From NCBI RefSeq assembly GCF_001939735.1, contig NZ_MJIL01000092.1, forward strand, positions 8,185-72,184: DNA of 64,000 nucleotides. Reading direction: 5' to 3'. Below, one piece after another: positions 45,990 through 54,253 of this stretch. Numbering within the stretch: the stretch's first letter is position 1; every line of letters begins with the position of its first letter. Origin of the DNA: Photobacterium proteolyticum. Lineage in GTDB: Bacteria; Pseudomonadota; Gammaproteobacteria; Enterobacterales; Vibrionaceae. Under the pieces are notes generated by a model. It saw only the letters and a program-made list of their open reading frames with translations. It searched no databases and had not been told where the DNA came from. A program made the translations under genes and the position numbers.

Positions 45990-46352
45990 CTAAGTATCTA
46001 ACCCCTCAAACTCCTCCCACCTCGAAAGTGTGTACCGCTTTTTGCACCATTCTGCGTGGAAGGCGATATACAGGCAGTAGGTGACGGTCATGACCAGGCA
46101 GGACAACAGTATGCGATCAATGGAAGTATCAATCTGGACCCAGTTGATGAGCGTGATGACAATACACCAGGGGATGACGAAGCCGAGCCAGGCAACGGCG
46201 ATATTCATGAAAAAGGAGTTGTAGGGGAAAGGCCGGATACGGAAGCCCAGACGTCGAATACTTCTTAGGTATGGCGGGTTGTAGCAGGATTCTCGCATGC
46301 CTGTTAGTCCGAGCTCTCTGTGAGCGAGTCTCAGTTTATTTTCAAAGCACAT
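45990..46352 (-). CDS. DUF6404-like small membrane protein
   Basis: A 120-residue protein with two hydrophobic helices (about residues 48-70 and 80-97). The N-terminal part (KLRLAHRELGLTGM, YNPPYLRSIRRLGFRIRPFPY) looks like DUF6404, a family of small proteins frequent in Vibrionaceae accessory DNA. Function unknown. It stands alone with gaps of 100-250 bp on both sides. Confidence 0.65.
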   Translation of the reverse strand: MCFENKLRLAHRELGLTGMRESCYNPPYLRSIRRLGFRIRPFPYNSFFMNIAVAWLGFVIPWCIVITLINWVQIDTSIDRILLSCLVMTVTYCLYIAFHAEWCKKRYTLSRWEEFEGLDT

Positions 46353-46453
46353 AAAATCCCTTTAACATTAGCTTTTAAAGAGAGATATTCTACTCCTGAT
46401 CTTGTTTTCATCAAGTTGCATATTGTTGAGTTTAGTTTTCAATAATCGTGATA

Positions 46454-46816
46454 CTACCGATCAATACTTTCTGCGATGTTTTTGAACAGGGCAAACTCCT
46501 CGGGTCTTCTGCCTCGGGCCAATGGAGCCCAATGATCACCGCTTTCATCGGTGCCGCTGAATTCAGCCCGAAGTTCGTATTTCTTGCTTGTTAAAATGGC
46601 AAACAAGGCACCGATAAGCATGAGTACTGGGCCAATAATAGGAAGGAATGCCCAGCCAGCCACAGATACGGCAAGGGAGATACACAGTATCCGGATGATC
46701 TGATCTTTAAGGCGCAGTTCTTTGGCTTCTATGGTCAGTATTTTTGAAAGAGGGTACACGTCCTTTTTGACTGTCAGTGTGTTGTCTTTTAAATAAATGT
46801 CTTGTTCTTTGTACAT
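46454..46816 (-). CDS. Small membrane protein, DUF6232-like
   Basis: This 120-residue protein has a beta-rich N-terminus (YPLSKILTIEAKELR), two adjacent hydrophobic helices (about 41-75) and a charged C-terminus ending in FKNIAESIDR. The plan is that of DUF6232 proteins, which I name with moderate certainty only. ACGAACGATG surrounds the start with AAGGACGA upstream. Function unknown. Confidence 0.6.
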   Translation of the reverse strand: MYKEQDIYLKDNTLTVKKDVYPLSKILTIEAKELRLKDQIIRILCISLAVSVAGWAFLPIIGPVLMLIGALFAILTSKKYELRAEFSGTDESGDHWAPLARGRRPEEFALFKNIAESIDR

Positions 46817-47101
46817 CGTTCGTCCTTACTGGAAATATGAAGTTGTTACATACCGTGTGAACAAACCTATCAATATCAAACACTTCGTTATACATATTCA
46901 CATGGCAAATGAATTGCATCAAGATGAATATGTGTAACGGTTTATGAATGCTAATGAGTTTGTGAACAACAACAGGCTACATGCAGCAGATTTTCGCAGT
47001 AGTCATCAGACATTCCACACAAATCACTATTGGTATTATTGGGCTAATGGTTGACTTGGCGTGGTTTTAGTTAGAAACCTCACCATTTGAAGCAAGGGGG
47101 A

Positions 47102-47305
47102 CTAGTCGTTGTTTAGGTTGCCTAACGGGATCACTTTCTCGACCACCCAACTTACTAATGAGTAGGTGGTAACGAAGATAGCGAGATTAGAGACTGCGGT
47201 GATGAAATTAAAACCTGACGATAAGATGCCGTAGTCTAGGCCAAACACGCTTTTGATTGTAAAGACTAATAGCACCGTTATTACCAGAATAATTGCCGAC
47301 TTCAC
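47102..47305 (-). CDS. Small hydrophobic protein
   Basis: A 67-residue protein with a strongly hydrophobic N-terminus (signal-like, residues 4-22) and a second helix (about 36-58). No family recognised. An upstream GGAAAAACCC offers a weak ribosome site. It may be a real small membrane protein, but support is only hydrophobicity and an ATG. Confidence 0.4.
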   Translation of the reverse strand: MKSAIILVITVLLVFTIKSVFGLDYGILSSGFNFITAVSNLAIFVTTYSLVSWVVEKVIPLGNLNND

Positions 47306-47399
47306 GATTGGGTTTTTCCTGTTGCACAGCCTGTAAGGCCAGTGGCAAGGATTGTCGTAAAGAGTAACTTCTTGAACACACTATTTCTCCATATCGGTG

Positions 47400-47618
47400 T
47401 TATTCTTCAACTCTAACTAAGCTTATGATCTTTAAAGCTTTTTCAAAATGGTCCAGTTCATGGGTTTTAATCCACCATGTGGCTGCTTCCATCAATAGTT
47501 CCGGGTTATCATTTTTGTTGGCGAAGAATGCATAAAATGACACACCGACACCTTCGCCTTTTTGAGCAATTTTCTTTTGGCAGATCTCGATAACTTTCTT
47601 TCTTAGTGACTCACGCAT
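47400..47618 (-). CDS. Hypothetical 72-residue soluble protein
   Basis: A charged, helical protein without signal peptide. The pattern FYAFFANKNDNPELLMEAA followed by WWIKTHELDHFEKA looks conserved and protein-like; it may belong to the DUF6500 group, which I cannot confirm. Position in a row of minus-strand small genes. Function unknown. Confidence 0.55.
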   Translation of the reverse strand: MRESLRKKVIEICQKKIAQKGEGVGVSFYAFFANKNDNPELLMEAATWWIKTHELDHFEKALKIISLVRVEE

Positions 47619-47763
47619 AGCTATTCAATCTCTTCTGGATGAAATAATGGAGAGACGAAACCCTACGCGATAACCGTCATGAACTCAACGAAATACTGTA
47701 TTTATACACAGTACCTGTAAGGGAGGGAGCATCAACTCCCTACATATGCAGGTGAATAAAGCG

Positions 47764-48192
47764 TTACGCGCCAAAAAAGCCAATCGTATACAGCCAATGT
47801 AGAGGTGCGGCGACTACAATGTATGAGCTCCAAAAACAGGCTATGGTGATACCAAAGACGCGAAAGCTTGAATGGAATGTATATTCCTCCGAGTCCATTA
47901 TCTCATCTTTGTTGAGGTGGAATTTCTGAGAGAGAAAAAATGCCAAGATCACATACGCAATGGTAAATGTGATGGCCGGGACTTCCTGCGGAACAAAAGG
48001 GGCGGCGAAAATGAGGGAGATAATAAATACAATTCCAAGAATAATGGTTGCCTTGGAGTGGTTTTCTTTTTTAAGTATCGAAAAGTTAGCCCAGAGAAAA
48101 TAAATTAATCCAACGGGCCCGCCAAGTGCACCGCATGCCACTTGTTTGGGTGTATAAATTCTAGTCGTAGCAGAATCTTGAGTATTGCTCAT
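47764..48192 (-). CDS. Hypothetical four-helix membrane protein
   Basis: A 142-residue membrane protein with hydrophobic helices at about 17-38, 46-65, 72-89 and 110-138. The N-terminus has YTPKQVACGALGGPVGLIYFLWANF, where KQVACGALGGP recurs in small Vibrionaceae membrane proteins. No function known. Ends in GFFGA. Confidence 0.6.
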   Translation of the reverse strand: MSNTQDSATTRIYTPKQVACGALGGPVGLIYFLWANFSILKKENHSKATIILGIVFIISLIFAAPFVPQEVPAITFTIAYVILAFFLSQKFHLNKDEIMDSEEYTFHSSFRVFGITIACFWSSYIVVAAPLHWLYTIGFFGA

Positions 48193-48404
48193 GTCTGAAT
48201 AAAACCTTTTAAACGTAATAGTAATATAAGCAGAAGTGAAAATAGTTTTAGTACTGATGCTTCTAATATCAACACGTTAAAAGCAGAGTAAAGCAGGGTT
48301 TTGTAAGCTTACGGGGCAACTCTCAATAATTCCTTATCAACTGCTATGGTAATAGATAAATTTGGGTCAATTTTATTTACTGTGCTTGTCAGCCCGTGAC
48401 TAGT

Positions 48405-48434
48405 AAAAGACCGAGTATCTCTACTCGGTCTTTT
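48405..48434. terminator. Terminator after the cytochrome b561 gene
   Basis: AAAAGACCGAGTA, loop TCTC, TACTCGGTCTTTT is a perfect 13-bp stem with A/T runs on both sides, 10 bp past the stop of the cytochrome b561 gene (minus strand). Confidence 0.9.
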
Positions 48435-48444
48435 AGTCTTTTAC

Positions 48445-48972
48445 TTATAGAATTCGTTTGAGTACGTCATTTTCTTTGTCAAAGAGCCTGTGCTTGATAG
48501 CGCCGGCAATATGAGCGACCAATACAGCAATGAAGAGATAAGATGCCCATTTGTGAAGGGCGTTGGTGACCTCAAAGACATCTTTGTTGTCGTCAATCAG
48601 CTCTGGCAAATCGATACCGAAGAAGTGGACGCCACTGCTGTATTCGTAAGCGCTAGACTGCAGATAACCGAGTATCGGAATAAGCACCATCAGTATATAC
48701 AGGGATGCGTGGGCCGCTTTTGCAGCAAGCTTTTCATGTTTTGGCATGCCTTTGGGTAACTGTGGCAGTGAATGACTTCGTCTGTTTACGAGACGAATAA
48801 TGACGAAAATGAACGCCAGAATGCCGAATGACTTATGCCAAAAATACAAAGATTCGGAATGCTCCATATTGTCCATGTCGAAGGGAGTCATATAAATCCC
48901 AAGGACAAGGAGGCCGACGATCAGGGCGGCACTGAGCCAATGAATGGCTCGGATTGAAGTTGGATATTTCAT
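48445..48972 (-). CDS. Cytochrome b561
   Basis: A 175-residue, four-helix inner-membrane diheme cytochrome b of the bacterial b561 (CybB) family. Histidines for the hemes are seen in RAIHWLSA (helix 1), FWHKSFG (helix 2), KAAHASLY (helix 3) and VAHIAGAIKHRLFD (helix 4). It can pass electrons from quinol or superoxide. It lies directly downstream of the short SDR-like gene. Confidence 0.9.
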   Translation of the reverse strand: MKYPTSIRAIHWLSAALIVGLLVLGIYMTPFDMDNMEHSESLYFWHKSFGILAFIFVIIRLVNRRSHSLPQLPKGMPKHEKLAAKAAHASLYILMVLIPILGYLQSSAYEYSSGVHFFGIDLPELIDDNKDVFEVTNALHKWASYLFIAVLVAHIAGAIKHRLFDKENDVLKRIL

Positions 48973-49004
48973 GAGTAGGTCCTGCTGAAATTAAAGAATG
49001 TCTG

Positions 49005-49316
49005 TTATTGGCTCGGTACTGGCAGTCCGCCCCAGGCACGGAAAACCTTACCTGTTGAATTGCCTTCAATGGCATCGATATAAAAACTGGCAACCTGTTC
49101 GGCACTCACGAGTCCTCTGCCTGTACGTTCCGGCTCAACAACCGGTGCAGGGCTGACAACATTTAGCCGTAATCCTCGCTCTAACATGGGAGCCGTGTGC
49201 TGGACAAACGCATCGATGGCGGCGTTGAATGGGCCGGTGGCGATGCTGTAGCCATTGGGATAATGGCTAAGGAAACCACTGGTTAATGTGATTGAGCCGA
49301 ATACTGCAATCTTCAT
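49005..49316 (-). CDS. Internally deleted short-chain dehydrogenase
   Basis: This 103-residue frame joins a dehydrogenase N-terminus (MKIAVFGS) directly to the catalytic C-terminal half (ITLTSGFLSHYPNGYS, then FNAAIDAFVQHTAPML and LNVVSPAPVVEPER). Full-length relatives have about 200 residues, so about 100 residues including the cofactor-binding loop are missing, in frame. The ATG at 49316 has AAGGTGA upstream, so it may still be translated. It is likely a non-functional remnant. The divergent LysR gene would be its former regulator. Confidence 0.7.
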   Translation of the reverse strand: MKIAVFGSITLTSGFLSHYPNGYSIATGPFNAAIDAFVQHTAPMLERGLRLNVVSPAPVVEPERTGRGLVSAEQVASFYIDAIEGNSTGKVFRAWGGLPVPSQ

Positions 49317-49419
49317 GATATTCACCTTGTCATCATTGTTGATAAGGGAAGTGTATGAGGTTTACTTGTTTTCCAGAATGCGATTAAATGCGAAATCATT
49401 TTTTCTTAAATGCAAAATT

Positions 49420-50310
49420 ATGGATAAGCTTAAAGCCATGGCGATCTTTGTCGAGATTGCCGAACAGGGCTCAATGTCAGCGGCAGCACGAAAGCTAGGT
49501 GTTGTGAACTCGGTAGTCAGTAAGAATCTGACTGAGCTGGAAGTCTGGTTGGGACGGAAACTGGTGTACCGATCAACGCGGAATATGCGCCTGACCCAAG
49601 ATGGACACAAGCAGCTTGAGCATTTCAGGGAGATCCTGGAGCGAGTCAATGGGCTGGAAGCAGACCCGAATGAAGAAATGGTTCAGGGGCTGGTTAAAAT
49701 CACAGCCCCAATTTACCTCGGACAGCAATTACTGGTGCCACATATTCCTGAGTTCCATCGCCAGTATCCCTTTGTAAAGCTGCACCTTGAGCTGAGTGAT
49801 GATTTTGAAAACATGATTGATGAGGGGTTTGATGTTGCACTTAGGGCCTCACAGATGCTGGATTCTAGTTTTATTTCTCGTCGGTTATCGGATGCATCAT
49901 TAGTCGTTGTCGCGAGCCCTGATTATATCTCTCAATATGGCATCCCTTCTTCTCCCAAGGCGCTGGTAAAACATCATTGTCTGGTTGAAGGGGCGGTTGA
50001 TAACCAGAGGCGCTGGCGGTTTAAAAATACACGTAATGAACAGATCTCTGTTGCTACTGACGGGGCGATATATACCAATTCGGGAACGAGCATAAAACAG
50101 CTTTGTGAGGCCGGATTGGGGATCGCGCAGTTACCAAGTTTTCTTGTTGAAGAGAGTATCGTCAGCGGGAAGCTGGTGGAGCTGCTGCCTGATTATGCAC
50201 TGAGTAATTTTTATCTCCATTTGCTATATCATCAAAAGGGAACCCGTAATCTAGCCATTAAAGCGGTCGTTGAATATTTCGTCTCTCGGTTATCGGACAA
50301 GAGATACTAA
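49420..50310 (+). CDS. LysR family transcriptional regulator
   Basis: From the ATG at 49420 the product has 296 residues: a LysR winged helix (GSMSAAARKLGVVNSVVSKN, residues about 17-36) and the effector-binding domain (from about 90). It is of the CrgA/DmlR type that often represses neighbouring oxidoreductases. The frame opens at 49288, overlapping the SDR-like gene, but the extra 44 residues are not LysR-like. Confidence 0.9.
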   Translation: MDKLKAMAIFVEIAEQGSMSAAARKLGVVNSVVSKNLTELEVWLGRKLVYRSTRNMRLTQDGHKQLEHFREILERVNGLEADPNEEMVQGLVKITAPIYLGQQLLVPHIPEFHRQYPFVKLHLELSDDFENMIDEGFDVALRASQMLDSSFISRRLSDASLVVVASPDYISQYGIPSSPKALVKHHCLVEGAVDNQRRWRFKNTRNEQISVATDGAIYTNSGTSIKQLCEAGLGIAQLPSFLVEESIVSGKLVELLPDYALSNFYLHLLYHQKGTRNLAIKAVVEYFVSRLSDKRY

Positions 50311-50331
50311 GCGGTCTCAAAGCGCCTACTG

Positions 50332-50709
50332 CTAAATGAACGCATAGACAATAAATGCCCCGAATGTTGCGGCGAGAATACCGCCAATACGACCGTAAGG
50401 TTTAGCGAAAGACAGGGCCCATGCCATTAGACGGTGGAAGCTGCGACGGCCGACGGCGGCTAGAGTGAAAGCGGCAATGAGAGATAGCCAGCCGATGATC
50501 TCGATGATGAATGGAAACCTCGATACGTCAGATTGAGCGATTAACAAAAAACCTATAATCAACCTGATAACAACGGCCAGGACGTGGATTTGCAGGCTAC
50601 CGAGGTGTCGTCTCAGATAACCAAACACCATTGTTGGTTTAACGAGAATGACTATCCCGATAAGAAAGATTAGCGTGCCAAAAAGCAGGATGATCGAGGT
50701 CATAATCAT
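50332..50709 (-). CDS. Hypothetical four-helix membrane protein
   Basis: A 125-residue protein with four hydrophobic helices (about 3-24, 43-60, 67-85, 105-124). No family recognised with certainty. It follows the phosphatidyltransferase gene by 8 bp and is probably cotranscribed, so a role in membrane lipid homeostasis is possible. A second in-frame ATG lies at 50703. Confidence 0.65.
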   Translation of the reverse strand: MIMTSIILLFGTLIFLIGIVILVKPTMVFGYLRRHLGSLQIHVLAVVIRLIIGFLLIAQSDVSRFPFIIEIIGWLSLIAAFTLAAVGRRSFHRLMAWALSFAKPYGRIGGILAATFGAFIVYAFI

Positions 50710-50717
50710 TGCGCTGT

Positions 50718-51326
50718 CTACGGGTGCTGGCTGTGTTTGGAATGGTCTTGGTTTTGACTTCGGCTTTTGCTGCTATGTTCAGTGAGGCTTTTCTTTCCCC
50801 AGGTGAAGACATAATGTCCGCCACTGATTAATACCAAAGAAATCAGCAGCCACAGACCAATTTCAAAAAAGATTTCGGGTAAAATAGGGTAGACCTGTTG
50901 CGTGATTAGCATGAGAGCAAAGGCAATCTGTACAAACGTACTTGCCTTGCCCCAAAAGCTTGGTGCGATTTCGTAGCGGCCAAAAAGGCAGTAATAGGCA
51001 ATAGCCCCGACGAGAATGATCACATCTCTAACGATGACGATTACGGTAACCCATACAGGGACTAATCCTACGATGGCAAACGCAATAAATGCGCTGATCA
51101 GCATCGCTTTATCTGATAGAGGATCGGCGATCGCCCCGAAGCGGCTCATAGCATCAAGTTTGCGAGCAAGCCATCCGTCAAGCCCGTCACTGATTCCGGC
51201 TAAGAAGGCAATCCACAATACTGTCGAGTAATTTCTCTCAAGGATCAATAGGCAAATTGGTACCGCCAAAATGAGACGTAATGTCGTCAAGATGTTAGGA
51301 ATTTGCTTGATCACACGACAGGCCAT
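50718..51326 (-). CDS. CDP-alcohol phosphatidyltransferase, PgsA-like
   Basis: A 202-residue membrane enzyme with the CDP-alcohol phosphotransferase motif DG-x2-AR-x8-G-x3-D-x3-D fully present (SDGLDGWLARKLDAMSRFGA then IADPLSD, residues about 46-72). IPNILTTLRLILAVPIC at the start is like phosphatidylglycerophosphate synthase. It probably makes phosphatidylglycerol phosphate or a related lipid; a housekeeping pgsA is expected elsewhere, so this may be a second copy. The C-terminal tail is polar (His, Ser, Lys). Confidence 0.86.
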   Translation of the reverse strand: MACRVIKQIPNILTTLRLILAVPICLLILERNYSTVLWIAFLAGISDGLDGWLARKLDAMSRFGAIADPLSDKAMLISAFIAFAIVGLVPVWVTVIVIVRDVIILVGAIAYYCLFGRYEIAPSFWGKASTFVQIAFALMLITQQVYPILPEIFFEIGLWLLISLVLISGGHYVFTWGKKSLTEHSSKSRSQNQDHSKHSQHP

Positions 51327-51457
51327 GATAGGTACCGTTCCCTGCTGATGCCTCTTACACCAGTGTATACCATTCCCCGTGGTATTTTTCTGAATAAAAA
51401 AATCCTCCGCTACTGGCAGAGGATTTTTGATAGTAGCAAGAATGTTACGCTTGCTTT

Positions 51458-53098
51458 TTAACCTTCGTTAGTTGACGGAGAAAGGTAGGCAGCTGTTTCG
51501 CTATCATCGGCGCTTGCCGTTGTATTGCTGGCTGACTCTTTCTTCGCTTCGGTCGTTACCTTGCTGGTGGATTGATTAGCAACGATTTCCGTTTCACCAC
51601 CAAAGTCCTCTTTTAGCCACTTGCTGAAGCCGTAGAGCATGATAAATATCACAATCATCAGCGGAAGTGAGGTCACAATAGCCAGTGTCTGAACGGTGTT
51701 TAGCGGAGCATCGATAAACATCATCGCCAGTGGTACGGCTGCCAGAATCAAACACCAGAACAGGCGTAGTGCTGTCGGTGGGTTGGCATTCTCATCCAAT
51801 TGGTTGGCTGCGGTTGCCGCCAATGTGAAGGATGCCGAATCAAGCGTAGTCGCTAGGAACAGTGTCGACATTATCGCAAAGATAATAATAAACAACGCGC
51901 TTGCTGGCAGGGTATTTAGCACCGCGATGACTGTTGCAGAGCCGCCGTTTTCGGTGATAGAACGGGTAACATCAACGATTTCAGTCAGGTGCACGTTCAT
52001 ACTGAAGCTGCCCAGAACACCGAAGAAGATGAAACAGCCGGCGCTGCCGCCAATAACCATGCTGCCGATCACTTCTTTCAGCTTGCGACCTTTAGATACC
52101 TTGGTAACAAACAGTGCCATGAACGGTACGTAGGTCATCCAGTATGCCCAGTAGAATACGGTCCATGAAGTCGGGAACGAGCCGCCTTCAACCGGATCTG
52201 TCCATAGGCTCATGCGAATGAAGTTTTGTAGCATCAGGCCGTAGCCATTGGTCATCTGGTTGATGATGAAAGAAGTTGGACCCACGATAAGAATAAGCAG
52301 AACAAAAATCACTGCCAGCTTGGTGTTCATATCGCTCAGTTTTGCCATGCCTTTTTCAATGCCGACATAAGAGCTGACAGAGAATAGCGCGGTGATAAAT
52401 AGCATCAGGCCGACGTTCATGGCAAAGCTGTTTTCAACGCCGAGCAAGTAGGCAATACCTTCTGTCACCATAGGGACACTCAGACCCAGTGTGATACCCA
52501 TAGCACCGACACAGCTGAAGATGAAAATGGTATCAATAACCTTGCCGATCACTGGGTTGTAGAAGCGGCCCATGATGCTTTCACATACTGCACTGAGCTT
52601 AAGCTGCGGGTTTTTCTTTACGTGGAAAGAGTAGGCGACTGGTAGCGAGGCAATACAGTATAGTGACCAAGCTGAGATCCCCCAGTGGAACATGTTATAG
52701 CTGGTTGCCCATTCTGCGGCCATTGGCGAGTAGGGTTCTACGTCAAATGGTGGTGTCATGTAGTAGTAACCCCACTCGACAAATGCCCAATAGACGGTTG
52801 CCGAGCCTAGTCCGGCACAAACCATCATCGCCAGGTAGGTAAACTGGGAGTATTCTGGCTTGTCGTTTCCGAGCTTGATTTCACCGTATTTGCCAAGAGC
52901 AATTTTGGCGAGAAAGATGACACTGAAGAAGCCAAAGAAAAGGAAAACCTCACCAAATTGGTTAGTCAGGGTGTTAAAAAGTTGGCTGGCTATCGCATTT
53001 CCCTGTTCTGGGAAAAGTGTCAGGCCAACAACCACAAAGAGAATAACCGACAGGCTTATTGCCATTAACGGTTTGTCTATTTTACGTTCACTGTTCAT
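51458..53098 (-). CDS. BCCT family transporter
   Basis: A 546-residue, twelve-helix transporter of the betaine/carnitine/choline family. The family signature is visible as SWTVFYWAYWMTYVPF followed by VTKVSKGRKLKEVI near residues 305-340. Substrates are quaternary ammonium or related zwitterions (betaine, carnitine, DMSP). It is the last gene of the operon with the enolase-superfamily and UxaA-type genes, 25 bp downstream of them, so it probably imports that pathway's substrate rather than an osmolyte. The C-terminus is a Ser/Thr-rich cytoplasmic tail. Confidence 0.9.
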   Translation of the reverse strand: MNSERKIDKPLMAISLSVILFVVVGLTLFPEQGNAIASQLFNTLTNQFGEVFLFFGFFSVIFLAKIALGKYGEIKLGNDKPEYSQFTYLAMMVCAGLGSATVYWAFVEWGYYYMTPPFDVEPYSPMAAEWATSYNMFHWGISAWSLYCIASLPVAYSFHVKKNPQLKLSAVCESIMGRFYNPVIGKVIDTIFIFSCVGAMGITLGLSVPMVTEGIAYLLGVENSFAMNVGLMLFITALFSVSSYVGIEKGMAKLSDMNTKLAVIFVLLILIVGPTSFIINQMTNGYGLMLQNFIRMSLWTDPVEGGSFPTSWTVFYWAYWMTYVPFMALFVTKVSKGRKLKEVIGSMVIGGSAGCFIFFGVLGSFSMNVHLTEIVDVTRSITENGGSATVIAVLNTLPASALFIIIFAIMSTLFLATTLDSASFTLAATAANQLDENANPPTALRLFWCLILAAVPLAMMFIDAPLNTVQTLAIVTSLPLMIVIFIMLYGFSKWLKEDFGGETEIVANQSTSKVTTEAKKESASNTTASADDSETAAYLSPSTNEG

Positions 53099-53123
53099 AA
53101 CTAAAAATCCTTCTACACGTTTC

Positions 53124-54239
53124 TTATATTCGGTATTTATTGATCACGTCTTCACTCAGTTCGATACCAAGTCCCGGAGAATCCGGTACAGGTACGTGAC
53201 CTTGTGAAAATGGCAGTCGGTTGCTCACGAGATCTGTAAATAAAGGACTGCTGCTCTGGGAATATTCCATCAGCGTGCCGTGCTCACAGGCGGCTAAAAA
53301 GTGGACCGAAGCCGCGAGCAAGATGCCGGTACTGAACCCATGAGGGACGAGTTGGGTACCGTGTAACTGGGCAAGATCGTAAATCTTCTTCATCTCGGTG
53401 ATACCTCCGCAGCGGGTGATATCTGGCTGGACGATGTCGACTTCAGATTGTTCTAGGAAGGACTTAAATTCATAGCGGGTCGTGAGTGATTCTCCGCCGG
53501 CTAGCTTGGATTGGATCTGGCGAGACAGGCGTGAATAGCCGACCATATCATCTGCCAGTACGGGCTCTTCGACCCAGTTTAGGTTGAACGGCTCCAGGCG
53601 TTTGCACATCTGCGCGGCATGGCCGGTAGTGCGCCACTTGGAAGCCAGATCAATTTGTACTTCTATTTCATCGCCAACGGCTTCGCGTACGTGGCGAACA
53701 ATTTGGTAGTCCGTTTCCGGATCGTCGCCGAATACACCGCCGCCGAACTTAATACTGGTAAAGCCCTGGCGAACAAGATTCAGGGCGATCTCGCGGTTAT
53801 TCTCCGGCTTGCTGTCGGGAATGAAGGTGCCGTAGGCACGGATTTGATCGCGGTATTTTCCGCCCAGCAGGGTATGCACCGGCACGCCATAGAACTGACC
53901 GGCAATGTCCCACAGGGCGATATCGATAGCGCTGATGGCGTGAATGCCTGCACCACGGCGACCTACGTAGTTGGATGCCCAGTACATCTTGTTCCACAAA
54001 CGCTCGATTTCCAGCGGATTCTCGCCAATCAGCAGTTCGCGTAGCCCGTAGCAATACAGGTTTGAATGCGGTGTTTCGATACATGCCTTGACGACGGCAG
54101 GGGAGCTGTCTGCCTCACCGATGCCGGTTATGCCCTTGTCGGTATGTACTTTGACAATAACGGCATCTTCACCCCATTCACAGGGCTGATCAGGCTCAGG
54201 TACTCGTAAGCAAATGACTTCTATATCTGTAATACGCAC
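53124..54239 (-). CDS. Mandelate racemase/muconate lactonizing enzyme family protein
   Basis: A 371-residue enolase-superfamily enzyme. The N-terminal cap is followed by a barrel with general-base segment SIKFGGG near residue 170, metal ligands in VQIDLAS, WVEEPV and GGESLTT, and the Asp-His dyad in QPDITRCGG and LVPHGFSTG, as in the mandelate racemase subgroup. The second base of the KxK motif is Gly. It likely racemises or dehydrates a 2-hydroxy acid; the substrate is unknown. Neighbours are a UxaA-type dehydratase and a BCCT transporter. Confidence 0.87.
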   Translation of the reverse strand: MRITDIEVICLRVPEPDQPCEWGEDAVIVKVHTDKGITGIGEADSSPAVVKACIETPHSNLYCYGLRELLIGENPLEIERLWNKMYWASNYVGRRGAGIHAISAIDIALWDIAGQFYGVPVHTLLGGKYRDQIRAYGTFIPDSKPENNREIALNLVRQGFTSIKFGGGVFGDDPETDYQIVRHVREAVGDEIEVQIDLASKWRTTGHAAQMCKRLEPFNLNWVEEPVLADDMVGYSRLSRQIQSKLAGGESLTTRYEFKSFLEQSEVDIVQPDITRCGGITEMKKIYDLAQLHGTQLVPHGFSTGILLAASVHFLAACEHGTLMEYSQSSSPLFTDLVSNRLPFSQGHVPVPDSPGLGIELSEDVINKYRI

Positions 54240-54253
54240 TGCTCAGTCCTTGG

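Noticed and set aside
46892..46933. Inverted repeat ACATATTCA / TGAATATGT
   Set aside because: Nine-base arms 24 bases apart in AT-rich DNA without a T run; too weak to call a terminator or operator.
45779..48192. Chromosomal integron cassette array
   Set aside because: Small unknown genes suggested it, but no attC-like pairs of GTTRRRY/RYYYAAC flanking the genes and no integrase were found.
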